27,851 nucleotides of DNA from assembly GCA_964524145.1 (NCBI GenBank), contig CAZGCA010000080.1:1-27851 (forward strand). The letters are read 5' to 3'. The stretch comes from CAZGCA01 sp964524145 (lineage in GTDB: Bacteria > Hydrogenedentota > CAZGCA01). The translations under genes were made by a program, and so were the position numbers. The notes below the pieces were generated by a model. It did not search any database, was not told the origin of the DNA, and saw nothing but the letters and a program-made list of their open reading frames with translations. Shown here in pieces: positions 1 to 6,631 of this stretch (position 1 is its first letter; every line of letters starts with the position of its first letter).

Positions 1-257
1 TAGTAGATAGTAGGTAGCATGTAGGGCGGGGGCTTCGGACGTGCTCGTGCTCGTAATCGTCAATGAGAAGGTAGAATGTAGGGCGGGGGCTTCGGACGTG
101 CTCGCGCTCGTAGCCGTCGTGTTTGGAGCGGATTGGGGAAGGTCTATCGGCGTGCATGAGCGTGTATCTGAGGTTTCTCTTGAACGCTCTCTCCCGTCAT
201 CGCGAGCCCCGCTCCGGCGGGGCGTGGCGATCTCATCGGCGGGATAGGTCTTGGGCC
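1..257. repeat. Mosaic intergenic repeat, copy 1 (inverted relative to copy 2)
   Basis: Bases 1-55 are an exact reverse complement of 2897-2951, and 119-257 is a close reverse complement of 2762-2890. A 29-base word occurs directly twice, at 19-47 and 76-104. The element also holds a palindromic module near 195-232 (CGAGCCCCGCTCCGGCGGGGC), a type common in intergenic repeats of uncultured bacteria. No convincing coding potential is seen. The short open frames here also occur in the other copies and have no protein-like composition. Confidence 0.85.
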
Positions 258-267
258 AAGAAGCAGT

Positions 268-425
268 AGTCAGTTGTCAGTTGCCAGTTGCTAGTGAGAG
301 GACTCCAGACTCCAGACTCAGGACTACAGACTCCGGACTCCTTTCCTGTATACTGTATACCGACTACTGACTACTGACTACTAGCAACTGACTACTAACA
401 ACTGACTACTGACTACTGCTTTTCC
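268..425. repeat. Degenerate CAGTTG/GACTAC word array upstream of mnmG
   Basis: The stretch is built from variants of a few words (CAGTTGTCAG, GACTCCAGACTC, GACTACTGACTA) with a GTATACTGTATAC palindrome near 349-361. It runs up to within about eight bases of the mnmG start codon, so no Shine-Dalgarno sequence or standard promoter is visible for that gene. Similar word arrays recur at 2298-2670, 2930-3090, 5990-6180 and 6500-6620. Confidence 0.75.
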
Positions 426-2297
426 ATGGATTACGATGTTATAGTTGTCGGTGCGGGTCATGCCGGGGTGGAAGCGTGCCTTGCCGCGGCACGGCTCGGG
501 TGCCGCACGTTGCTGCTCACCATCGACCTCGGTACCGTGTCGAAGATGCCGTGCAACCCCGCTGTCGGCGGGCTGGCCAAAGGGCATGTCGTGCGCGAAA
601 TCGACGCGCTCGGCGGCGAGATGGCCAGGCTCATCGATGAAACGGGTATCCAGTTTAGGATGCTCAACACGAGCAAGGGTCCCGCGGTACACGCCCCGCG
701 CGCGCAGGCCGACAAACACGCGTACTCGAAGGGCGCGCGACGCGCGCTCGAATCGCAACCGGGGCTCGACATCGAGCAGGGGATGGTTGACGAGGTGCTT
801 GTGCGCGACGGGACGGTCTGCGGCGTTCGAACAAACGCGCGCGAGGAGTACGGTGCGCGCGCAGTCATACTCACGCCGGGCACGTTCATGCGCGGGCTGG
901 TACATATCGGACCGAGAACGTTCCCTGCCGGTCGCGAAGGCGAACCGTCGGCGGAAGGGTTGTCCGCAAACCTCGAACAGCTCGGGTTCGAGATACGCAG
1001 GCTCAAAACCGGCACGTGCCCGCGTGTACACCGGAACAGCGTCGATTTCAGCGTGATGACCGAACAGCACGGCGACCCGGTACCGCAACCGTTCTCGTTC
1101 TCGACCGACCGGCTCGACGTTGACCAGGTGTCGTGCTACCTCACCCGGACGACCGAACGCACCCACGAGATTATCCGGGCGAACGCCGACCGGGCACCGC
1201 TGTTCTCGGGCCAGATAAAGGCGACAGGCCCGCGGTACTGCCCGTCGGTCGAGCTGAAGATCGTGCGGTTCCCGGACAAAACCACCCACCAGGTGTTCTG
1301 CGAACCGGAAGGCCGCGACGTGGACGAGATATACCTCAACGGGCTCGCAACAAGCCTGCCGGAAGACGTGCAGGACGCGATGTTGCGCACGATCCCCGGG
1401 CTCGAGGAGGTCGAGATACTGAGGATGGGCTACGCTATCGAGTACGATTACGTGCCGCCGACACAGGTGCGCCCGTCGCTCGAAACGAGGCTCGTCAAAG
1501 GGCTGTTTCTTGCCGGCCAGATAAACGGCACGTCGGGATACGAGGAAGCCGCGGGCCAGGGGATTGTCGCCGGGATCAACGCGGTCAACCGTATCCGCGG
1601 GACCGACCCGCTCGTGCTTGCGCGGTCGGAAGCCTACATCGGCGTGATGATAGACGATCTCGTCACAAAAGGTGCCGACGAACCGTACCGGTTGTTTACG
1701 TCGCGTGCCGAGTACCGGCTGCTGTTGCGGCACGACAACGCTGACGTACGGTTGCGCAGGTACGGGCACGACGCGGGACTCGTCGCCGACGCCGAGTATG
1801 ACAGGACCGTGCGCAAGCTCGAAGAGAGCGAGGCTGAGACGGACCGGCTCGCGCACGCCGTTGTCCAGCCGGGTGACGACGTGAACCGGTTGTTAAAAGA
1901 GCGCGGGTGCGCGCCGCTCTCCGAACACACCATCGCCGCACAACTGTTGAAACGACCCGAACTGGATATCGACGACGTCTGGCAGTTGACGCCGCCACCC
2001 GACCCGTTGTCGCGCGACGTTGCGCGCGAGGTCGAGACGAACGTCAAGTACGAAGGATACATCCGGCGTCAGGTGCGACAGATCGAGCAGGCCGACCGGT
2101 GGGAACGCAAGCTCATTCCCGACGGGTTCGATTACAGCGCCGTCTCGGCGCTTTCGACCGAGAGCCGCGAGAAGCTCGCGCGGTTCCGACCGCGATCCGT
2201 CGGCCAGGCGTCACGCATACAGGGCGTCCGCGCCGCCGATATCACCGTCCTGACGGTCTACCTCGAGAAACTGCGGGACGCCGCTGCTGACCGTTAG
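426..2297 (+). CDS. mnmG: tRNA uridine-5-carboxymethylaminomethyl modification enzyme MnmG (GidA)
   Basis: FAD-dependent enzyme that, with the GTPase MnmE, installs the carboxymethylaminomethyl group at C5 of the wobble uridine (U34) of certain tRNAs in the cytoplasm. The 623-residue length is normal for the family. Visible motifs are the N-terminal FAD dinucleotide loop GAGHAG (9-14), MPCNPAVGGLAKGH (41-54), the GidA signature GPRYCPSVE (268-276), GQINGTSGYEEAAGQG (364-379) and the C-terminal helical domain with VKYEGYIRRQ. The ATG at 426 fits the family N-terminus exactly, but no ribosome binding site precedes it: the upstream bases belong to the repeat array. mnmE is not in the window. The gene stands alone between inverted copies of a mosaic repeat. 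Identification is secure. Confidence 0.98.
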   Translation: MDYDVIVVGAGHAGVEACLAAARLGCRTLLLTIDLGTVSKMPCNPAVGGLAKGHVVREIDALGGEMARLIDETGIQFRMLNTSKGPAVHAPRAQADKHAYSKGARRALESQPGLDIEQGMVDEVLVRDGTVCGVRTNAREEYGARAVILTPGTFMRGLVHIGPRTFPAGREGEPSAEGLSANLEQLGFEIRRLKTGTCPRVHRNSVDFSVMTEQHGDPVPQPFSFSTDRLDVDQVSCYLTRTTERTHEIIRANADRAPLFSGQIKATGPRYCPSVELKIVRFPDKTTHQVFCEPEGRDVDEIYLNGLATSLPEDVQDAMLRTIPGLEEVEILRMGYAIEYDYVPPTQVRPSLETRLVKGLFLAGQINGTSGYEEAAGQGIVAGINAVNRIRGTDPLVLARSEAYIGVMIDDLVTKGADEPYRLFTSRAEYRLLLRHDNADVRLRRYGHDAGLVADAEYDRTVRKLEESEAETDRLAHAVVQPGDDVNRLLKERGCAPLSEHTIAAQLLKRPELDIDDVWQLTPPPDPLSRDVAREVETNVKYEGYIRRQVRQIEQADRWERKLIPDGFDYSAVSALSTESREKLARFRPRSVGQASRIQGVRAADITVLTVYLEKLRDAAADR

Positions 2298-2707
2298 CCC
2301 TGTCCGCTCCCTACATGCTACCTGCTCGGATTTGCCCCCTGTGCACTGTCTACCGTTTACCGTCTACCAGTTCCCCATTGTCAGTTGTCCGTTTTGACTT
2401 TCAACTTGTTCCGCCCCCCGCCCCTGTATCCCGTCTACTGTCTACCGACTACTGCTTCTCCCATTGTCAGTTGTCCGTTTTAGATTTTAGCTTGACCCCC
2501 CCGTCTACCGTCCACCGACTACCGTCTACTGCATCTTATCTACTGATCACTGCTTCCTGCCCCCGCCCTACATTCTACCTACTCATTGTCGATTACGAGC
2601 ACGAGCACGTCGGAACCCACACATCCGTCACTAGCAACTGACAACTGATTACTGACTACTGTTTTCTCATTTCCCATTGTCAGTTGTCCGTTTTAGATTT
2701 TAGCTTG
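2298..2707. repeat. Repeat-filled intergenic region downstream of mnmG
   Basis: No gene is supported here. The region consists of GTCTACTG/GTCTACCG words and copies of a 35-base module starting CCCATTGTCAG and ending TTTTAGCTTG. Copies on the plus strand are at 2374-2408 (diverged), 2460-2494 and 2673-2707, with another at 3011-3045. Reverse-complement copies occur at 6471-6494 (truncated) and 6569-6603. The words near 2590-2612 match part of the mosaic element (TACGAGCACGAGCACG). No rho-independent terminator for mnmG was seen. Confidence 0.8.
2409..2494 (+). repeat. 86-bp direct repeat, copy A
   Basis: This stretch matches 2960-3045 with one mismatch over 86 bases (a C/G difference in the C-rich start). 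It ends with the 35-base CCCATTGTCAG module. The near identity indicates recent copying or conversion inside the mnmG downstream region. Confidence 0.9.
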
Positions 2708-2956
2708 CTCCCCCCCGTCGTTGCGAGGAGCGAGTCCGCGAGCGACGTGGCAACCTCGACGGGCCCAAGACCTATTCCGCGGATGAGATCGCCACGCCCC
2801 GCCGGAGCGGGGCTCGCGATGACGGGAAAAAGAAACCGCAGATACACGCTGATGCACGCCGATAGACCTTCGCCAATCCGCTCCAAACACGACGAGTACG
2901 AGCACGAGCACGTCCGAAGCCCCCGCCCTACATGCTACCTACTATCTACTACCTAC
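2708..2956. repeat. Mosaic intergenic repeat, copy 2
   Basis: Modules in order are: a TTGCGAGGAGCGAG...GCGACGTGGCAACCTC block (about 2718-2757), a GATCGCCACGCCCCGCCGG...GGGGCTCGCGATGACGGG palindromic block (about 2787-2825), a GAAACCGCAGATACACGCTG block (2830-2866), then CCGCTCCAAACACGACGAG and a CGTCCGAAGCCCCCGCCC block (to 2951). The last two mirror 1-55 and 119-257. The first block is absent from copy 1 but present in copy 3 at about 6421-6462, so the modules combine independently. Confidence 0.85.
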
Positions 2957-2959
2957 TCA

Positions 2960-3045
2960 TTCCGCCCCCGGCCCCTGTATCCCGTCTACTGTCTACCGAC
3001 TACTGCTTCTCCCATTGTCAGTTGTCCGTTTTAGATTTTAGCTTG
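2960..3045 (+). repeat. 86-bp direct repeat, copy B
   Basis: Second copy of the repeat at 2409-2494, with one mismatch. The sequence after it (3046-3090) is again a GTCTAC/CTACTG word array, ending just before the candidate promoter at 3096. Confidence 0.9.
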
Positions 3046-3095
3046 GCTCCCCTCCCCGTCTGCTGTCTACTGTCTACCGACTACTGAGGCCACAT

Positions 3096-3125
3096 TTGTC
3101 AATTCAGTTGCCTTTCTGGTAGGAT
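3096..3125 (+). promoter_or_regulatory. Candidate sigma-70 type promoter for the methyltransferase-TPR gene
   Basis: TTGTCA (3096-3101) and TAGGAT (3120-3125) are separated by 18 bases. Five and four of six positions match the -35 and -10 consensus. It lies just after the repeat array and about 50 bases before the start codon at 3174. Confidence 0.5.
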
Positions 3126-3173
3126 GCACACAACCGAAAGCCGTAAGCCACCAAGAAGGAGAGAGAGCCGACC

Positions 3174-4058
3174 ATGCCTGCCAGCACAGGAGTGTTTATT
3201 TCGAATTCATTAGCGGAAATCTCAAGATTATCGCCATCGTCAGTCGTGGATATCGGGTGCGGGTTCGGCCTTTGGGGGTTCCTGTCGCGGCTGTACCTCG
3301 ACGCGTTCGCGGGACATCCATACAAAGAGGACTGGCAATGCCGCATCGACGGGGTAGAAGTCTTTCCCAAGTACATAATGCCGCATCAGCGGTTTTTGTA
3401 CGACAACATCCATATCGGGAACATCAAGGATATCGTCGACCAACTCGATGACTACGATCTGTACGTGTTCGGAGACGTACTCGAGCATCTGCCGAAGCAA
3501 GATGCTCAACGTGTGCTAAACACCGCATACCAGAAGGCCGTCAAGGCCGTTCTTATCAACGTCCCCTTGGGCGACGGATGGCTCAGAGAGAGTCCCAGCG
3601 ACAACCCGCATGAAGCGCATCTGTCGGCATGGACGCTTGACGATTTCATCGAGTACTCGCCAAAGATCCTCGGCGAGTGCGCGTTCCCCGACATAGGCGA
3701 CTATGCCGCGATCCTGATTGACAAGACACTCTCTGACTCGCAACTAGCAGGGCAATGGTGTGCCAACGGACGGCTTTATATCGAGCGGAACCCGGAGTTC
3801 GCACAGACGTGTTTCGCTCGTGCTATCGCAATGGGATGCGCGAACCCTGATGCTCATCTCGAACTTGCCAACATCTCACTGCAACAGCACAAGGTCGATG
3901 ACGCCGTCGCGCTGCTCCGGGACGCCATGAACCAGTTCCCGAAGAACGAACGACCTTACGACATGTTGGGAAACCTGTTGTTGGCGCTGGACCGCGTCGA
4001 GGAAGCTCACCAGGTGTTCTCCTCCAAGCCGTCCTCGAACACAGACACAGACCGCTGA
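3174..4058 (+). CDS. Class I SAM-dependent methyltransferase-like protein with C-terminal TPR repeats
   Basis: A 294-residue cytoplasmic protein. The N-terminal half has a SAM-binding motif I, VDIGCGFG (25-32), and a later acidic strand VFGDVLEHL (98-106) typical of Rossmann-fold methyltransferases. The second half (about 195-290) reads as two or three TPR-like helical pairs, for example PDAHLELANISLQQHKVDDA. The substrate cannot be told; similar methyltransferases often act on sugars, lipids or small metabolites. The start is supported by AAGGAG at 3156-3161, and a candidate promoter lies at 3096-3125. It is a single gene, with repeats upstream and an oppositely oriented pair downstream. The fold assignment is fairly sure, the function is not. 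Confidence 0.8.
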   Translation: MPASTGVFISNSLAEISRLSPSSVVDIGCGFGLWGFLSRLYLDAFAGHPYKEDWQCRIDGVEVFPKYIMPHQRFLYDNIHIGNIKDIVDQLDDYDLYVFGDVLEHLPKQDAQRVLNTAYQKAVKAVLINVPLGDGWLRESPSDNPHEAHLSAWTLDDFIEYSPKILGECAFPDIGDYAAILIDKTLSDSQLAGQWCANGRLYIERNPEFAQTCFARAIAMGCANPDAHLELANISLQQHKVDDAVALLRDAMNQFPKNERPYDMLGNLLLALDRVEEAHQVFSSKPSSNTDTDR

Positions 4059-4211
4059 GCTCTCACGCGCTTCACGCCGGCGCGAGAGATAGTGTCAAAA
4101 CTTGGATCTAAATCTCAAATCGGGGACAGGCACCTGTTTCTACGTAGTACTTCTTGCGTTAGCTTCTCCACGTCGTTTACCCGAATCTCGCCCAGTAGCA
4201 ATCCTCGGCGG
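4059..4211. other. Convergent intergenic region with GGACAGGCACCT repeat
   Basis: The word GGGACAGGCACCT lies at 4123-4135. Its 12-base core recurs at 5943-5954 on the other side of the PIN/zinc-ribbon pair. Read on the minus strand, bases 4190 down to 4119 give a short open stretch (GEIRVNDVEKL...RCLSPI) that ends inside the repeat. It has no visible start and may be a gene remnant or chance. No terminator hairpin is evident. Confidence 0.5.
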
Positions 4212-5270
4212 CTAGCCTATTTGTTGCTGCTCCGTTCCCATGGCAGTAACGATATTGGTCGCCACCTTTTTTAGGACCTCGTTAACCACAGTGATTTCGT
4301 CTGGGACAACTCGTACCTTTTGCCCAACAACGGCCGATGTGTCGCCGGTTTCCTGGATGTACTTTTCGTCTATCACCCCTTCCTTGTGAGCGTAGAGATG
4401 ACGTTTTTGAAAGGCCCGGACCGCGGTTGTCCAGTGTTCGGGATCCACACCGTTAGCAATATCCACACCCAACTTCCGTGAGAATCGCCCTTGGACACGC
4501 GCAAGGTTCTGAAAGGAAGGGGCAGAAGTCTTCCCTGGTGAGTCGGTGCGCGCTTGGTGCCGCGACACCAAACCACGCCCAAATCCATCAAATGTGGACA
4601 CGCACGTGACAAGAGCACTCGCCACCAGGGTGTCTGCAAGATCCGGCTCCTGAGTGGCAGCAAGTCCAACCATTCTTTCAGCCAAACCAAGGTTCTCCAA
4701 AACCATCTGAAGAGTATTGTGTACTCCACAGTCAGGACAGTAGCCGACTACGCCGTAGATAGCATAGTGCAAGGTGCAATTGTCGCACACTACTTCCGTC
4801 TCGAGATCAGGCTCCTCGTAGTAGTGGATAGGAGGCGTGTTTATCTTCACCTCGATCCCGAAGTCGAAGAGTGCGCGCGGGTCCGGTTTTCGCTCCAGTC
4901 GCTTCATTTGGGGCTCTATGCGCTTTGCCACCTCTTTCATGAGAACGGACTTCAGATACTCCACTTGGTCAGGCGTAAAGAAATCAGATGGCTCCCCTTG
5001 GTGGCCACAGTACGGACAATGGCAAGGAGCATCCTCTTCTTGTATGCCTGTTCCGAACTCCACCTTGAAGAAGCTCTGGCAGGCGGGGCACTCGCGACCT
5101 GTCAGTCCTTTCTCGTCCCTTACAATAGGCACCTTCAATCTGATGTGGTCGCCGCTCACGGTATTCTCCTCAGTGTATCGTTTCGCATCCTTCACCCGAA
5201 CCTCGTCCGAGAGCAGCTTCGGCAGCAGCCCGTCGCGGATTGCGGCAACGGTCCGGGTAACTGTTCCCAT
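4212..5270 (-). CDS. Uncharacterised double zinc-ribbon protein with C-terminal HEPN-like R-X4-H motif
   Basis: 352 residues, probably cytoplasmic, with no membrane segment. Two treble-clef or zinc-ribbon Cys sets are visible: CPAC at 61-64 with CHCPYC at 83-88, and CDNC at 162-165 with CPDC at 178-181. The C-terminal region is helical and contains KRHLYAHKEGVID (289-301), whose R290-x4-H295 fits the R-X4-6-H catalytic motif of HEPN ribonucleases, followed by an acidic Y-containing helix. I recall similar zinc-ribbon proteins as widespread but unnamed; their function is unknown to me. The ATG at 5270 lies 4 nt after the stop of the upstream PIN gene, so the two are very probably cotranscribed. 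GC content looks lower than in flanking genes. HEPN membership is an inference from one motif and its context. Confidence 0.75.
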   Translation of the reverse strand: MGTVTRTVAAIRDGLLPKLLSDEVRVKDAKRYTEENTVSGDHIRLKVPIVRDEKGLTGRECPACQSFFKVEFGTGIQEEDAPCHCPYCGHQGEPSDFFTPDQVEYLKSVLMKEVAKRIEPQMKRLERKPDPRALFDFGIEVKINTPPIHYYEEPDLETEVVCDNCTLHYAIYGVVGYCPDCGVHNTLQMVLENLGLAERMVGLAATQEPDLADTLVASALVTCVSTFDGFGRGLVSRHQARTDSPGKTSAPSFQNLARVQGRFSRKLGVDIANGVDPEHWTTAVRAFQKRHLYAHKEGVIDEKYIQETGDTSAVVGQKVRVVPDEITVVNEVLKKVATNIVTAMGTEQQQIG

Positions 5271-5274
5271 TTAC

Positions 5275-5907
5275 CTATTCGAATACCCTATTCCTGGCAT
5301 CGCCCTCCTTAGTAGGATCGTAGGCGTTCGGAACTTCCTGACACTTCTTAGAACCCCGCCACAAAGCGGAGTCCATGGTGACAATATGAAGGGTTGAGCC
5401 AGCTATGTCATAGAAGTCCATCAGGTACTTTGCCGTGGCAAGGATGATTAGATCAGGAAGGGACACGTTTAGCTTGAGATTCGAGAATAGCTCAAAGAAT
5501 CTATCCACTGAGATGATTATGTCCCGCGATGTCGAAATATCATGATACTTCACTTTTCGATTGGACTTGCGCATTTCCCTTGTGGTCATCACGATATCGC
5601 CGCGCAGCTTGCGCCGATAGTAATCAAGTTGGACTGCGCTTTTGAACCATTTCTCTATGTAGTACTTCTTCGCCAAGACTTTGAATGTTTCCGCAATGCA
5701 AATGTCTGGGATGTAAACCCGAGCCTTACCCTCGGAGATCTGCTTGTCGATTTCCGCCCACCATTCAAGACACCTGTTGATACGCTCCCTCTGTTTTCGA
5801 TCTGGCGCCAGTCTTGGAGGGATGTATTTGTTTGCGAGAAAACAAGCGTCGACGAGGAAGTAATTCCTCCCTGTCGGATTCCGTCTGATCTTTCGGACTC
5901 TTGCCAT
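5275..5907 (-). CDS. PIN-domain protein (putative ribonuclease)
   Basis: 210 residues from the ATG at 5907. The acidic residues expected for a PIN fold are present in order: D20 in YFLVDACFLANKY, E73 in IPDICIAETFKVL, D152 in SLPDLIILATAKYL and D179 in LHIVTMDSALW. PIN proteins are Mg-dependent ribonucleases found in toxin-antitoxin systems, RNA processing and defence. The frame stays open to a GTG at 5952, but that start lies inside the GGACAGGCACCT repeat. The ATG at 5907 follows a weak purine stretch and gives a normal PIN N-terminus. The zinc-ribbon/HEPN-like gene begins 4 nt after the stop. No VapB/MazE-like DNA-binding antitoxin is visible beside it, so a classical VapBC pair is unlikely. 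Confidence 0.82.
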   Translation of the reverse strand: MARVRKIRRNPTGRNYFLVDACFLANKYIPPRLAPDRKQRERINRCLEWWAEIDKQISEGKARVYIPDICIAETFKVLAKKYYIEKWFKSAVQLDYYRRKLRGDIVMTTREMRKSNRKVKYHDISTSRDIIISVDRFFELFSNLKLNVSLPDLIILATAKYLMDFYDIAGSTLHIVTMDSALWRGSKKCQEVPNAYDPTKEGDARNRVFE

Positions 5908-5942
5908 GCTATCTCTGCCAACGCACGACCCGCGGAAAAAGA

Positions 5943-5954
5943 GGACAGGCACCT
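5943..5954. repeat. GGACAGGCACCT direct repeat, second copy
   Basis: The same 12 bases in the same orientation occur at 4124-4135. The two copies bracket the PIN/zinc-ribbon gene pair. They could be a coincidence of a common intergenic repeat or the edges of an inserted segment. Confidence 0.55.
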
Positions 5955-5964
5955 ATTCCTGACT

Positions 5965-6300
5965 ATCCGGCCGGTTCCTTAACGGTATGGATATCGCCAT
6001 TTTCCAGGTCTTTAGTCCGTAGTCCTCAGTCTTTGGTCCGGAGCCGGGCTCGGGGTGTTTCTGTCCCTTCTGTAATAGTAGACGCAGTTGGGGGCGGAAT
6101 TATTACAAAAAAAGTAGACGGTAGGCGGTAGACGGTAGACGGGGGGGAGAAAACAGTGGACAGTAGTCAGTGGCCGGGGCGGGTTTCTTGCCGCGGATGA
6201 ACGCAGATAGACGCGGATGGGATGGACAGGGTATCATGTGAATCCTGTTATCCTGTCGACCAGTGGTCAGTTGCGAGTGGGTTCATCATTACCCGTTGTC
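5965..6300. repeat. Repeat-filled intergenic region, first half
   Basis: No gene is supported. It contains AGTCCGTAGTCCTCAGTC words (about 6010-6040), related in reverse complement to 300-340. A GTAGACGGTAGACG array lies at 6113-6142. A GCGGATGAACGCAGATAGACG block at 6186-6210 and an AATCCTGTTATCCTGTC block at 6240-6258 resemble intergenic repeat words seen in many unrelated environmental bacteria. Confidence 0.7.
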
Positions 6301-6603
6301 GACAGAGGGTTTATCGGCGTGAATCGGTGTGAATCTGCGGCTTCTCTCTCCCGTCATCGCGAGCCCCGCACCTGCGGGGCGTGGCGATCTCATCAACGGG
6401 AAAGGTCTCGGTACAATCGAGATTGCCACGTCGCTCGCGGGCTCGCTCCTCGCAACGACGGGGGGGGAGTCAAGCTAAAATCTAAAACGGACAATGCGGA
6501 AAGAGTAGGTAGTAGATAGTAGACAAGATGCAGTAGACGGTAGGTGGTAGACGGTAGACGGGGGAAGTCAAGTCAAAATCTAAAACTGACAACTGACAAT
6601 GGG
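6301..6603. repeat. Mosaic intergenic repeat, copy 3
   Basis: Same orientation as copy 1. It has the TTTATCGGCGTGAATC block (about 6310-6345), the CCCGTCATCGCGAGCCCCG...GATCTCATC palindromic block (6352-6391), the GATTGCCACGTCGCTCGCGG block (6421-6462), a truncated 35-base module (6471-6494), a GTAGTAGATAGTAGAC word array (6508-6562) and a fuller 35-base module (6569-6603). The array ends about 28 bases from the 3' end of the neighbouring epimerase gene. Confidence 0.8.
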
Positions 6604-6631
6604 GAATGAGAAAACAGTAGTCGGTCGCTTG

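Noticed and set aside
381..1856. Long minus-strand open frame (491 codons) opposite mnmG
   Set aside because: It lies entirely over the strongly supported mnmG gene and has the Arg/Val/His-rich composition of an antisense shadow frame, with no recognisable motif.
2315..2641. 108-codon open frame in the mnmG downstream region
   Set aside because: It is built wholly from repeat words (YRLPSTSS-like peptide), which are also found in other intergenic arrays.
2298..3090. Resemblance of the word arrays to a CRISPR
   Set aside because: Repeat units vary in length and order, there are no regular unique spacers, and no cas gene is present.
4554..5312. Plus-strand open frame opposite the zinc-ribbon gene
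   Set aside because: The minus strand has ordered Cys pairs and close spacing to the PIN gene. The plus frame has no motif and no start signal.
5275..5907. Interpretation as a standard VapBC toxin-antitoxin locus
   Set aside because: The neighbour is a 352-residue zinc-ribbon protein and not a short DNA-binding antitoxin, and it follows the PIN gene rather than preceding it.
5275..5952. Longer PIN gene starting at GTG 5952
   Set aside because: The extra 15 residues are encoded by the GGACAGGCACCT repeat and do not look like a PIN N-terminus. ATG 5907 is preferred.
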